The translations under genes were made by a program, and so were the position numbers. Positions 23,935-33,921 of a DNA stretch of 64,000 nucleotides are shown in pieces. The DNA is taken from the NCBI GenBank assembly GCA_020634395.1, contig JACKBU010000008.1:62001-126000 (forward strand). Reading direction: 5' to 3'. The DNA is from Ardenticatenaceae bacterium. Its GTDB lineage: Bacteria > Chloroflexota > Anaerolineae > Promineifilales > Promineifilaceae. The first letter of the stretch is position 1, and every line of letters starts with the position of its first letter. The notes below the pieces were generated by a model, which made no database searches, was not told where the DNA came from, and saw only the letters and a list, made by a program, of their open reading frames with translations.

Positions 23935-25821
23935 TTATGGGCTAACCGGTTCCTGTTCCTCGTTGAACAGTTCTACAAGTTTCTGGTACACCTCGCCGAT
24001 TTTGAACGGCCGTGCGTGCAGTTTCGGATAAGAGATGATGTTATCCAGGGCATACGTGCCGCGCATAACAAACGCCAGTTGGCCGTTGTTCAGCTCCGGC
24101 ACCAAAATGCGGTTGTAGCTGCGCAGAATGGTCTCAAAATTGCGCGGGAAGGGATTCAGGAAACGCAGATGGGCGTGGGCCACGTCGTAGCCCTTGTTGC
24201 GGGCGCGGGTAACGGCCGTGCGTACGGCGCCAAACGTCCCGCCCCAGGACACTACCAACAAGTCACCCGAAGCCGGTCCAAACACATCTTGTTCCGGGAT
24301 GGCATTGGCCAGCCGCGCCACTTTCTCGGCGCGCAGGTGCACCATTTGCTCGTGGTGGCGCGGGTCATAAGACACGTTGCCTGTGATGGGCGCTTTCGCC
24401 AGACCTCCGATGCGGTGTTCCAGGCCGGGCGTGCCGGGAATGGCCCACGGCCGTGCCAGCGTCTCTTCATCGCGCAAATACGGGAAGAACGGTGCGTCGC
24501 CATTGCTGTCGCTGCGCCCCTCTGGATGATGCACCACAATCGGCTCAATCTCATCGGGGTTCGGGATTTGCCACGGTTCCGAGCTGTTCGCCAGATACCC
24601 TTCCGAGAGGACCACCACCGGGGTCATGGCGCGTACAGCCAGGCGGCAGGCCTCGAAGGCGATGTCGAAGCAGTCGGCCGGCCCCTTGGGGGCCAGGACA
24701 GGCATGGGGCTTTCACCGTTACGGCCGTACAACGCCTGCAGTAAATCGGCCTGCTCCGTTTTCGTCGGCAAGCCGGTGCTTGGGCCACCACGCTGCACGT
24801 CGATGATCACCATCGGCAGTTCCAGCATCAGGGCCAGGTTCATCGCCTCGCTTTTCAAGGCCAGGCCAGGGCCGCTGGTGCCAGTAACGGCCAGTGCACC
24901 CCCAAACGACGCGCCAATCACCGACCCCATGGCCGCAATTTCATCCTCGGCCTGGAAGGTGCGCACGTCGAAGTTGCGCAGCGGCGCCAGCGCGTGCAAA
25001 ATGTCGCTGGCCGGCGTGATGGGATACGAGCCGTAAAAGAGCGGTTTGCCGATTTTTCTCGCGGCCGTGACCAACCCTAAGGCCATCGCCTGGTTGCCGG
25101 TGACGTTGCGATAAGTGCCGGGTGGCAGCGAAGCCGGCCGAATCTGGAAGCGGCGGCGGAAAACCTCCGTCGTCTCGCCAAAATAGAAGCCTGTCTCCAA
25201 CGCAATTCGGTTTGCCTCGGCGATTTCTGGTTTCTTAGCAAATTTACTCTGAATCCAGGATTCCGAAGTCTCCAGACGCCGGTCAAAAATCCAAAACGTC
25301 AGGCCCAACGCAAAAAAGTTCTGACAGCGATCTTTTTCTTTCGTCGTCAGAGTGTCCATGTCCTTCAACGCCTCGCGGGTTAGCGATGTCAGTGGCACTT
25401 CGTGGACTTCGTAGCCTTTCAGCGATCCATCTTCCAAGGGGTTGGTGTCGTAATCGGCTTTTTTCAGGTTGGTGGGCGTAAAGGCGTCGGTGTTGACGAT
25501 GATAATGCCCCCAACCTCTAAATCGGGCAGGCTGGCTTTCAGGGCGGCCGGATTCATAGCCACCAGCACAAATGGCGCGTCGCCCGGGGTCAAAATGTCG
25601 TGCTGCGACAGGTTCACCTGAAACCCGCTGACGCCGGCCAGCGTGCCGGCCGGGGCACGAATTTCTGCCGGATAATCCGGCAGGGTGCTGATGTCGTTGC
25701 CAAAAACGGCCGATGTCGTGGTGAACTGGGTCCCGGTGAGCTGCATACCATCCCCAGAATCCCCGGCAAAACGAATGACAACAGATTCTAGCTCCTCAAA
25801 ATGGACAGTGGGATCACTCAT
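23935..25821 (-). CDS. korA: 2-oxoacid:ferredoxin oxidoreductase, fused gamma-alpha subunit (pair 1)
   Basis: 628 residues. The N-terminal gamma domain (VVIRFAGDSGDGMQLTG, YPAEIRAPAGTLAGVSGFQV) spans about 10-190. The alpha domain (GNQAMALGLVTAARKIGKPL, YGSYPITPASDILHAL, FQAEDEIAAMGSVIGASFGG) runs from about 230, followed by a C-terminal domain with VVSWGGTFGAVRTAVTRAR. Start ATG 25821 has GAGGAG nearby. It follows the GntR regulator by 46 bases on the same strand. Together with icd and the glyoxylate genes it places a 2-oxoglutarate node in this window. Confidence 0.92.
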   Translation of the reverse strand: MSDPTVHFEELESVVIRFAGDSGDGMQLTGTQFTTTSAVFGNDISTLPDYPAEIRAPAGTLAGVSGFQVNLSQHDILTPGDAPFVLVAMNPAALKASLPDLEVGGIIIVNTDAFTPTNLKKADYDTNPLEDGSLKGYEVHEVPLTSLTREALKDMDTLTTKEKDRCQNFFALGLTFWIFDRRLETSESWIQSKFAKKPEIAEANRIALETGFYFGETTEVFRRRFQIRPASLPPGTYRNVTGNQAMALGLVTAARKIGKPLFYGSYPITPASDILHALAPLRNFDVRTFQAEDEIAAMGSVIGASFGGALAVTGTSGPGLALKSEAMNLALMLELPMVIIDVQRGGPSTGLPTKTEQADLLQALYGRNGESPMPVLAPKGPADCFDIAFEACRLAVRAMTPVVVLSEGYLANSSEPWQIPNPDEIEPIVVHHPEGRSDSNGDAPFFPYLRDEETLARPWAIPGTPGLEHRIGGLAKAPITGNVSYDPRHHEQMVHLRAEKVARLANAIPEQDVFGPASGDLLVVSWGGTFGAVRTAVTRARNKGYDVAHAHLRFLNPFPRNFETILRSYNRILVPELNNGQLAFVMRGTYALDNIISYPKLHARPFKIGEVYQKLVELFNEEQEPVSP

Positions 25822-25867
25822 AACAATCTCCTCGTTAAAAAAATAACCAAACGGCCGTCTGTCCTTG

Positions 25868-26536
25868 TCAGACCAGGGGCACGGTTGGTAGTAAACTAAA
25901 ATGTTCCGTTAATAAGATTAAACCCTGGTTATAATCATTGGCGTCCAGGGCGTCTACAATTCTTTCGTGATAAGTCCAGACGTCTACCCAATATTGGTAG
26001 TTCACGAACCGGGTGAGCTCCGATGCTTCATACGCATCCCAATAAGCGGAAAGCAGCCCCTGGACAAAGGGGTTTTCCAGATGACTGAAGGTCTTTAGAT
26101 GGAATTTGCGGTGTTCTCCATTGGGGATGTGGACCGGCTGTCCACGAAGTTTGCGCCAGGCTTCTTCTACCAGGCAGCGCATCTCGGCTTTGTCGGCGGG
26201 GGTGAGGCAAACGACGGCTTCATGCCACATGTTCGTTTCGATGGCCCGGCGCAGGGCACTGAACTGAGCGAACTGCGCCTCGCCGGTACCGAGGCTGAAG
26301 AGCAGGCTGGTCAGTACAGCGGGAGCAAAGTCAAACGGCTCACGCTGGATGCCGGTGCGCGTTTTAACGGAAACCAGCCCTAAACTGCGGGCCACTTCGA
26401 GCTGTTCGCGCAGTTTGCCAACGCTGATGCCCAAGTCGGCGCTAATCTGGCTAAGGGTGGGAAGCCGTTCGCCGGGGGCAACCTGAGTGTTGATCAGGTA
26501 CTTGATGAAATCGGAGTCAAGTTTGTGTAGTAGCAT
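25868..26536 (-). CDS. GntR-family (FCD-type) regulator heading the kor operon
   Basis: 222 residues from ATG 26536; an in-frame TTG at 26566 would add ten. The winged HTH (about 5-60: LINTQVAPGERLPTLSQISADLGISVGKLREQLEVARSLGL) is followed by an all-helical FCD effector domain (EAWRKLRGQ, GEHRKFHLKTFSHLENPF, YHERIVDALDANDYNQGLILLTEHF) with the histidines that usually bind metal or a carboxylate ligand. It is first gene in the kor unit, and its own promoter overlaps a palindrome, so it probably autoregulates the whole operon in response to an organic acid. Confidence 0.85.
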   Translation of the reverse strand: MLLHKLDSDFIKYLINTQVAPGERLPTLSQISADLGISVGKLREQLEVARSLGLVSVKTRTGIQREPFDFAPAVLTSLLFSLGTGEAQFAQFSALRRAIETNMWHEAVVCLTPADKAEMRCLVEEAWRKLRGQPVHIPNGEHRKFHLKTFSHLENPFVQGLLSAYWDAYEASELTRFVNYQYWVDVWTYHERIVDALDANDYNQGLILLTEHFSLLPTVPLV

Positions 26537-26551
26537 CTTGCCCGCCGATTT

Positions 26552-26612
26552 ATTGGATAAATCCAATTAATCAGATGAATTGGATTATAGCAGCGATGGT
26601 TGGTTTGTACAA
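26552..26612 (-). promoter_or_regulatory. Promoter and operators of the GntR-kor operon
   Basis: Reverse strand: TTGTAC (26612-26607), 17 bases, TATAAT (26589-26584). ATTGGAT-AA-ATCCAAT (26552-26567) is a perfect palindrome. A third ATTGGAT at 26579-26585 makes a 9-base-arm inverted repeat with 26560-26568 and overlaps the -10 box. The position fits steric repression. Confidence 0.75.
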
Positions 26613-26665
26613 CAGCACGGCCGTTTTATTCGGCAATTCTCAGCATTCGGCGGGCACGGGCTTGC

Positions 26666-27268
26666 TCAGTCGAAATAAAGGACACGGCGGTGTAAGGGGT
26701 GACGGCTTTTTTCCTTCTGCTCGGCAGGATAGCCTACAGTCAAGATGGCTTGCGGCTGCCAATCGGGCGGCAAGGAAAGTGTTTCGCGTACGACAGCGGG
26801 GCAAAACAGCGGCGCGCACATCCAGCAAGCGCCCAGTCCCAGCGCGTGGGCGGCCAGCAGCAGATTTTGGCCGGCCATAGCCGTGCTTTGCACAGCCATG
26901 ATCCACTCGTTTTGCTGGCGGCGAGCGTCGGGATAGGTGTCCATGTCGGCCATGGACAGGCTGAGCAAAATGAGCAGCGGGGCGCGAGTGAGGCGTTGAT
27001 AAGAACGGTTCGCATCCTTTTCGATGAGGTCGGGGGGCAAATGGTCGGCTTGCAGATCGGCACGCAACTGGCGGCCCATAGCCAGGGCCAGGCGTTCTCT
27101 GGCTGCGGCGCTTTTGAGGACGGCGAAACGCCACGGCTGCCGGTTGTGGGCGGAAGGCGCCCAGATGGCGGCCGTAAGCAGCTGCTCGACCAATTCGTCG
27201 GGGATCGGGTCGGGCTGGTAACGGCGCAGGGAGCGCCGGCTGGTGATCCAAAAGATTTTTTCGTTCAT
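26666..27268 (-). CDS. Nitroreductase-family FMN protein
   Basis: 200 residues from ATG 27268 (MNEKIFWITSRRSLRRYQPDPIP). Typical nitroreductase features are the Arg/Ser FMN-contact region TSRRSLRRYQ, AAIWAPSAHNRQPWRF, and the late motif LLLAAHALGLGACWM with TVGYPAE. It is similar in style to the subgroup that includes the C-terminal part of F420 ligase (FbiB), but no F420 genes are seen here. There is no clear ribosome binding site. Probably an NAD(P)H-dependent flavin reductase; substrate unknown. Confidence 0.85.
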   Translation of the reverse strand: MNEKIFWITSRRSLRRYQPDPIPDELVEQLLTAAIWAPSAHNRQPWRFAVLKSAAARERLALAMGRQLRADLQADHLPPDLIEKDANRSYQRLTRAPLLILLSLSMADMDTYPDARRQQNEWIMAVQSTAMAGQNLLLAAHALGLGACWMCAPLFCPAVVRETLSLPPDWQPQAILTVGYPAEQKEKSRHPLHRRVLYFD

Positions 27269-27457
27269 AGTGGAGATGGTAGCGGGAAACGGCCGTTTAA
27301 ACCACAAAGAGCCTTGCGATGGCAAGGCCCTTTGCGGGAAGAGGAGAAAAAAGGAGGAATTGGGGTATAAATTTGATTAATATAAATCTTTTTTCTAACG
27401 TACCCTTATTTTACGGGAGAGAAGATGGGGTAACAGGCAATTCTGATACAATGGTTT

Positions 27458-27473
27458 TGTAAACTAGTTTACA
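27458..27473. promoter_or_regulatory. Perfect 16-nt palindrome upstream of zinc-ribbon gene
   Basis: TGTAAACTAGTTTACA, 28 bases before the ATG at 27501, in a locally AT-rich gap. A candidate operator; no regulator gene is adjacent. Confidence 0.5.
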
Positions 27474-27500
27474 TTTTGGACTTTTGCTTGGGACATCGCC

Positions 27501-28319
27501 ATGGAAAAAGAAGACTCTGGAGAGTTGCGCTGTGAAAACTGCAGGCAGTCGGTTCTGCCGACAGATACGATCTGCTGGCATTGCGGCTGGCGGCTGCCCA
27601 CACGACCGGGTGACGGAGCGGCTGCGCTGGCTGTGCCGGAGGCGGCTCAACCGTTTTCATTGACGGCCGTTGCCGCTTACGCCGGCCTGACTGCCCTGAT
27701 CATCCTCTTGTTGCTTGTTGTCTTCCGAGCGCTGGGCAGCTATCCGGTGATTCTGCTTGATCCTAAAGCGCCGATAAAACCCGGCTGGCAGCCGGTTACC
27801 GACCAACGGCAAACTTTTACGCTGGAGATCCCTCCTGGCTGGCAGTGGATGGAAGACGACATGAATGGGCGGTTGGATAAACGGCTGGCAGCAAGCCCGC
27901 CGATGACTGCAGCTCTGAAACCCTGGTCCGAACTTGTCGACGACCTGGTCGTGCGGCTGATGGCCGAAGCGGCCGATGCCGATGCGGAGCAACTGCCGGG
28001 GTTTGTGCTGGTGGCTTTTAGCTCACAAATGGCTCAGGTAAGCCCTGAACAGATGACGGCCGTCTGGACCAACCGCGTGGCTCCAGAAGATTTGCTGTCT
28101 GTGGCGGTGCAAGAAGATTTACGCGGGCAGGCCAAGGGCACGGCCGTTTTGGCCGTCCAGGCGGCCAACGAGCCGTGGATTTGCCGGCAGGAAGGGGTGA
28201 TGGGGGATGACGGCCGTTACCTGGTGGTAGGCTGCGCCCCGCTGGAGCAGTACGAAGAACATGCCCGTGAATATGAGATCTTACTGTCTAGTTTTCAACT
28301 CCTGCAGCCGCCTTCTTGA
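27501..28319 (+). CDS. Zinc-ribbon, single-pass membrane protein
   Basis: 272 residues. An N-terminal zinc ribbon (C11, C14, C25, C28) is followed by one transmembrane helix (about 53-78: LTAVAAYAGLTALIILLLLVVF). The extracytoplasmic domain of about 190 residues starts with a PsbP/DUF1795-like segment (FTLEIPPGWQWMEDD ... CAPLEQYEEHAREYEILLSSF). I do not recognise a specific function. Its stop codon forms part of the -35 box of the next gene. Confidence 0.7.
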   Translation: MEKEDSGELRCENCRQSVLPTDTICWHCGWRLPTRPGDGAAALAVPEAAQPFSLTAVAAYAGLTALIILLLLVVFRALGSYPVILLDPKAPIKPGWQPVTDQRQTFTLEIPPGWQWMEDDMNGRLDKRLAASPPMTAALKPWSELVDDLVVRLMAEAADADAEQLPGFVLVAFSSQMAQVSPEQMTAVWTNRVAPEDLLSVAVQEDLRGQAKGTAVLAVQAANEPWICRQEGVMGDDGRYLVVGCAPLEQYEEHAREYEILLSSFQLLQPPS

Positions 28320-28344
28320 CGCTCCTCTGACCACCCAGTACAAT
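28316..28344 (+). promoter_or_regulatory. Leaderless-type promoter of the DUF1385 gene
   Basis: TTGACG (28316-28321), 17-base spacer, TACAAT (28339-28344), seven bases to ATG 28352. No ribosome binding site. This is the clearest example of the window's leaderless pattern. Confidence 0.8.
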
Positions 28345-28351
28345 GCTAGCC

Positions 28352-29350
28352 ATGTCTAATTCTACACCCTCTCAGGCCGCCCCCAAGCAGTTCAACTATG
28401 GCGGACAGGCCGTAATCGAAGGCGTGATGATGCGCGGCTCACGCGCTTTGGCCGTAGCCGTGCGCGATCCCCATGGTAATATCGTCGTGCACACGGAACC
28501 CCTGAATGCCAAAATTTACGGCAACCGCGTTGCTCGCATGCCGTTTGTGCGGGGGCTGACCATGTTGTGGGATGCCCTGGGCCTGGGAATCAAAAGCCTC
28601 ATGTTTTCGGCCGAAGTAGCCATTGAAGAGGAAGATGCCTCTCCTGGTGATGGAAAAGAAGCCAGCAAAGTGTTTGAAGGCCCGATGCAGTGGGGCACAG
28701 TTTTATTCTCCCTAACGTTCGCTATTCTCCTCTTTTTTGTCTTCCCCACGTTTGCTGCTCGTCTGGCCGTCAATCTGCTGCACATAAGCCAGTACCACAT
28801 CCTGGAAAATTTGATCGAAGGTCTGGTGCGCCTGGGTTTGCTGGTTGGGTATATTTGGGGCATTGCTTTTATGCCCGATATCAAGCGGCTCTATCGTTAC
28901 CACGGAGCAGAACACAAAACCATAAATGCCTATGAAGCGGGGGTAGAGCTGACGCCCGCCAGTGTAGCTCGCTTTCCACTGGAGCATCCGCGCTGCGGCA
29001 CGGCCTTTTTGCTAACGGTGGTGGTGATTTCCATCTTGATTTACAGCTTTTTGCCGCCGATGGGTCTGGCCTTGCGGATGGTCTCGCGCATTGTGCTGCT
29101 GCCGGTAATTGCCGGGGTAGCCTATGAATTTTTGCGTTATTCGGCGGCACATCAGGACAATGCGTTTATTCGCCTGATTACGAAGCCGAATCTGGCGCTG
29201 CAGCATCTGACGACGGCCGAACCGGACGAATCGATGCTGGCGGTGGCAATTACCGCATTCGAGCGAATGATGGTATACGAACAGGGGCAGGAGACGGTGC
29301 CGGACACGGCCGTTTTGGTCGAAGCGCCAGCCGGTGGTGTGGTAACCTAA
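28352..29350 (+). CDS. DUF1385 (YqhQ-like) membrane protein
   Basis: 332 residues from ATG 28352 (MSNSTPSQAA). Family motifs are clear: NYGGQAVIEGVMMRG near the N-terminus, YHGAEHKTINAYEAG in the middle and HPRCGTAFLL after it, with four to five transmembrane helices. The ATG at 28343 overlaps the -10 box, so 28352 is preferred. The function is unknown in general. The conserved His/Glu/Cys motifs suggest metal binding or an enzymatic membrane role. The TPR gene follows 15 bases downstream. Confidence 0.9.
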   Translation: MSNSTPSQAAPKQFNYGGQAVIEGVMMRGSRALAVAVRDPHGNIVVHTEPLNAKIYGNRVARMPFVRGLTMLWDALGLGIKSLMFSAEVAIEEEDASPGDGKEASKVFEGPMQWGTVLFSLTFAILLFFVFPTFAARLAVNLLHISQYHILENLIEGLVRLGLLVGYIWGIAFMPDIKRLYRYHGAEHKTINAYEAGVELTPASVARFPLEHPRCGTAFLLTVVVISILIYSFLPPMGLALRMVSRIVLLPVIAGVAYEFLRYSAAHQDNAFIRLITKPNLALQHLTTAEPDESMLAVAITAFERMMVYEQGQETVPDTAVLVEAPAGGVVT

Positions 29351-29365
29351 GGTAGCTGAGAAGTT

Positions 29366-30022
29366 ATGGCGACTGGGAAAAAAGCAGCAGAAAAGCACAA
29401 TGAAGCGGGCCTCGTCCATTTCGAGAATTGGGAAATGGAAAAGGCCGTTGCTGCCTTTCAGGAGGCCGTAGACAACGATCCGGAAAATCCTGAATATCTT
29501 CTCAATTTAGCACGCGTGTATGCGCGCAGCGGCGACTATGAGCAGGCGATGAACTCGTTGGGCCGTTATCTGCAAGTGGAAACGGAAGGAGACGTCGCGG
29601 CCCGCTTTGAGCGCCTGTTCTCGTCATCTCTTGATGACGTGGAAACGCTGCTCATCGACACGATGCGCCAGCTCAATATCCCGATTGCCCAAATTGGCAA
29701 AGCGATCCAGATGTGGCTGGAGTTTCGCATCACGATTGGGAGACGGCCGTTTCGCACACCCAAACCCGAACTCTGGGCGGCTGGCATTACTTATGCCATC
29801 GTCAAGGTCAACTTTGTGGAACTCAAACGGACCGACGTGGCCGCGGCGTACGGCATCAACGAGCGCGCCCTTAAGGATAAGTACGAAGAAATCGTGCAAA
29901 CGCTTGATTTAATGCCGGCAGATTATCGTTATTTTACCGGAGAGAAAAATCCGCTGGATAAGCTGGTGGAAGCGGCTCGCCTGTTGGAAGAACTGGATCG
30001 CAATTTCCAGGAAGACGATTGA
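29366..30022 (+). CDS. TPR protein with cyclin/HTH-like C-terminal part
   Basis: 218 residues. Two TPR units lie near the N-terminus (AGLVHFENWEMEKAVAAFQEAVDNDPENPEYLLNLARVYARSGDYEQAMNSL, split over residues 14-66). The C-terminal part (LLIDTMRQLNIPIAQIGKAIQMW, WAAGITYAIVKVNF, TDVAAAYGINERALKDKYEEI) resembles the TFIIB/cyclin-type fold with a terminal HTH. It could therefore bind DNA or protein. It lies 15 bases after the DUF1385 gene and is followed by a terminator. No specific function is assigned. Confidence 0.7.
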   Translation: MATGKKAAEKHNEAGLVHFENWEMEKAVAAFQEAVDNDPENPEYLLNLARVYARSGDYEQAMNSLGRYLQVETEGDVAARFERLFSSSLDDVETLLIDTMRQLNIPIAQIGKAIQMWLEFRITIGRRPFRTPKPELWAAGITYAIVKVNFVELKRTDVAAAYGINERALKDKYEEIVQTLDLMPADYRYFTGEKNPLDKLVEAARLLEELDRNFQEDD

Positions 30023-30047
30023 TTCCTGCGGATTTCGTGTTTTGTCG

Positions 30048-30073
30048 GAGGCGCCAGAGGCGTCTCTTTTTTT
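30048..30073 (+). terminator. Rho-independent terminator
   Basis: Eight-base stem GAGGCGCC / GGCGTCTC (one G-T pair), three-base loop, followed by seven T. Confidence 0.85.
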
Positions 30074-30137
30074 GTGGGTAGGCTGCGGGAACGGCCGTTT
30101 TCACCACCGCCTCTTCTTTCTTTACCCCCACGCGGGA

Positions 30138-31292
30138 CTACAAACCTCGCTTCGTCTCTAAAATCAGGTTATCCACCACGGCCTTCAACGCCTCTTCGTT
30201 GTTTTCGTCCCCGCCGTGCTGGCGATAGACAGCCAGTTGCCGGTCCGCGCTGGTGCCCGTTTTTAAGATCGTACGCACGTATTCCACTTCCTTGCGGCTG
30301 CCCAACTCGTCCACCACGTCATCCAACAGTTCCAGCAGCTCTTCCATTAAAAAGTGGAAGGGAATCGCTTCTTCAATACCGAAATCAATCATTTCGCCGT
30401 CGATGCCATAACGCACAGCCCGCCACTTATTTTCGGTGATGTGCATGTGGCGGTAATGACGCCAGGCCATATTTTGCCGCCGCAGCTTTAGCAGCTTGGC
30501 GCAAATCGCCTGGAACAGCGCTGCAATGCAGACGCATTCATCCACGGTCGTACAAATGTCGGTGATGCGAAATTCGAGGGTGTCGAACACCGGATGAGGG
30601 CGGATGTCCCACCAGATTTTGGCCCGCGTGTCCGATTTGCCGAAGGAGCCGACTTTGCCCAGGGTTCTCTCGTAATTTTTGTATTCGGCCCAGGAGGTAA
30701 AAGAGTGGGGGATACCTGTGCGCGGCAGTTGTTCGAACACCACGCTGCGGTAAGACTTAAGGCCGGTGTGACGGCCGTGCCAGAACGGAGAACTGGTGGA
30801 TAGGGCCAGCAGATGCGGGATAAAATAGCGCGCCTGGTTCATAATCTCAACCATCAAATCCTTAGAATCCAGGTCGCCGCCAAAACCAACATGCACGTGC
30901 ATCCCAAAAATCAACAGCCGCCGCGCCACACCCTGCATGTCGTCCAGCAGTTCCTTGTACCGCACCCCCTCGGTAATGGACTGCTCTTCCCAACGGGCAA
31001 ACGGATGTGTGGAAGCAGCGGCAATCGCCAGTCCGTTTTCCGCCGCCATTTCGCTCACCGCCCGGCGCAAACGCACCACTTCCGCCCGCACTTCCTTCAC
31101 ATTGCGGCATACATGGCTGCCCACCTCCACCTGCGACTGCATAAACTCCGGCTTCAAATTCAGGCTGGTCGGCCGTGATTGATCCTGCGAAATCAGCTCG
31201 GAAATGTAGGAGTGTAAATTGCGGCTCTGAGGATCAATGATCTGGTATTCTTCCTCAACGCCAAGGGTTAATGGGGGTGTAGGGACAGACAT
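30138..31292 (-). CDS. Carboxylate-amine ligase, YbdK / GCS2 family
   Basis: 384 residues. The start motif LTLGVEEEYQIIDPQSRNL is diagnostic of the glutamate-cysteine ligase type 2 (YbdK) family. Also present are MQSQVEVGSHVCRNVKE, HPFARWEEQ, FGMHVHVGFG and RPHPVFDTLEFRITDICTTVDE. The reaction is ATP-dependent amide formation, with glutamate-cysteine ligase activity weak or unproven in many members. CAGGAGA precedes the ATG. No glutathione synthetase is nearby, so the physiological product is uncertain. Confidence 0.88.
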   Translation of the reverse strand: MSVPTPPLTLGVEEEYQIIDPQSRNLHSYISELISQDQSRPTSLNLKPEFMQSQVEVGSHVCRNVKEVRAEVVRLRRAVSEMAAENGLAIAAASTHPFARWEEQSITEGVRYKELLDDMQGVARRLLIFGMHVHVGFGGDLDSKDLMVEIMNQARYFIPHLLALSTSSPFWHGRHTGLKSYRSVVFEQLPRTGIPHSFTSWAEYKNYERTLGKVGSFGKSDTRAKIWWDIRPHPVFDTLEFRITDICTTVDECVCIAALFQAICAKLLKLRRQNMAWRHYRHMHITENKWRAVRYGIDGEMIDFGIEEAIPFHFLMEELLELLDDVVDELGSRKEVEYVRTILKTGTSADRQLAVYRQHGGDENNEEALKAVVDNLILETKRGL

Positions 31293-31728
31293 GATTCATC
31301 TCCTGGTTATATTAAATTTATACGGCCGTTCATGGCGGGTGGGATAAATCGATACAAAGAGTAGTTTAGTGGGGAATGGGCGTTGGTGCAAACCAGGAAA
31401 TCCGGCCCACGGCCGTTTCTCGCCGCATGTGGTAAAAGCAGCAGAAGCCTTTGACACGCCACTTTTTTATGATTGATTTAAATTTACTATCAGAGTAATC
31501 TCCACGCTCCCCAGAGCCGGACTTCCCCTCCCAAAGGGAGGGAATTGAGGGGAGCAAAAAGAGGGAAAACGCTTACACGATAATTTTCTTAAACACCAAT
31601 CAAGTTGCGCTTTCACTTATACATACACGCCTGCTCCAAATCACGGTATAATTCGCCTTGGAGACCTAGCGTAAGGTTCCAACAACCCGACTTGACAACT
31701 CAAACCCCGCCCGATAGGAGAAACCATT
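31293..31728. other. 436-base intergenic region between ybdK-like gene and icd
   Basis: Divergent promoter region. It contains two ACGGCCGT copies (near 31322 and 31412) and a nested hairpin at 31506-31555 (outer GCTCCCC/GGGGAGC, inner CCCTCCC-aaa-GGGAGGG). An AT-rich stretch before icd follows. No open frame that looks coding and no clear RNA gene were seen. Confidence 0.5.
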
Positions 31729-32970
<1,242 letters not shown>

Positions 32971-33000
32971 TCACCCGGCCGATTCCTGGTTGGTCAGTAC

Positions 33001-33036
33001 AAGCCAACGGCCGTTCCTTCGTCCGTTGGCTTTTTT
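33001..33036 (+). terminator. Terminator of icd
   Basis: Ten-base stem AAGCCAACGG / CCGTTGGCTT followed by T-run; one arm continues into an ACGGCCGT copy. Confidence 0.9.
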
Positions 33037-33042
33037 GCAGCT

Positions 33043-33840
33043 ATGATACCAAGCCATCCGCCTAAACTTCTCACCATCGCCGGTTCAGACAGCGGCGGCG
33101 CTGCCGGCCTGCAAGCCGATTTACGCGCCTGGGCCGTGCTAGGTGCGTATGGCATGAGCGTGATCACGGCCGTTACCGCGCAAAACTCCGTCGCCGTGAA
33201 CAGTATCCAGTTCCTGCCACCCGACTTTGTCGCCGCCCAGCTCACGGCCGTGCTCTCCGACTACGGCGCCGACGCCACCAAAACCGGCTTTCTGGGCCGC
33301 GCCGCCACCATCCAGGCCGTGGCCGAAACCCTGCGCAGTTTTCCGGTTGCCCACCTCGTCATCGATCCGGTGCTGGTGAATCACACAGGCAAAGCGATGT
33401 TCGACACGGCCGTCACCGCCGCCTACATCACCTCCCTCTTCCCCCTGGCCGATCTGATCACGCCCAATCCCGCAGAAGCCGCCCTGCTGCTAAACATGGA
33501 AATCCGCTGCCTGGCCGATGGGGAAACGGCCGTCCGCCGCCTGCACGATCTGGGTCCTCAGCACGTGCTCCTCAAACGCCTGCCGGCCAACGGCCGTCTC
33601 GTTGACTTGTTCTACGACGGCCACGCCGTCGTGCGGCTGCCTACCCCGAAAATCGCCACCGCCAACACCCACGGTTCCGGCGATGTATTTTCGGCGGCGG
33701 TTTGTGCTTTTTTGGCCCAGGGAGAAAAGATAGAAACGGCCGTGCGTCACGCCCAATCCTTCACCGCCGCGGCCATCCGCCACAGCGCCGCCTGGACGCT
33801 TGGCCGCGGACATGGTCCCGTCTGGCCCACCAGGCCATGA
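33043..33840 (+). CDS. thiD: Hydroxymethylpyrimidine / phosphomethylpyrimidine kinase
   Basis: 265 residues. Ribokinase-fold HMP(-P) kinase of thiamine synthesis: LLTIAGSDSGGAAGLQADLRAW at the N-terminus, TAVTAQNSV, KTGFLG, LVIDPVLVNHTG, DLITPNPAEAALL, and the catalytic GSGDVFSAAVCAFLAQG. The usual final Gly-Thr-Gly-Cys motif is replaced by NTHGSGDVFS, which still keeps the anion hole and catalytic Asp. It starts seven bases after the icd terminator with no obvious ribosome site, so its promoter is unclear. Other thi genes are absent from the window. Confidence 0.9.
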   Translation: MIPSHPPKLLTIAGSDSGGAAGLQADLRAWAVLGAYGMSVITAVTAQNSVAVNSIQFLPPDFVAAQLTAVLSDYGADATKTGFLGRAATIQAVAETLRSFPVAHLVIDPVLVNHTGKAMFDTAVTAAYITSLFPLADLITPNPAEAALLLNMEIRCLADGETAVRRLHDLGPQHVLLKRLPANGRLVDLFYDGHAVVRLPTPKIATANTHGSGDVFSAAVCAFLAQGEKIETAVRHAQSFTAAAIRHSAAWTLGRGHGPVWPTRP

Positions 33841-33856
33841 ACAATCTCTCACCTTC

Positions 33857-33908
33857 TTGACGGCGGCAAAATTTTTGATACTCTGTACGTTCAAAATGTT
33901 TTGAACGT
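33857..33908 (+). promoter_or_regulatory. Promoter and palindromic operator of GbsR-like gene
   Basis: TTGACG (33857-33862), 16 bases, TACTCT (33879-33884), then a 22-base palindrome ACGTTCAAAA-TG-TTTTGAACGT (33887-33908) covering the predicted transcription start. Likely autoregulatory. Confidence 0.65.
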
Positions 33909-33921
33909 AGGGGATTTTTTC

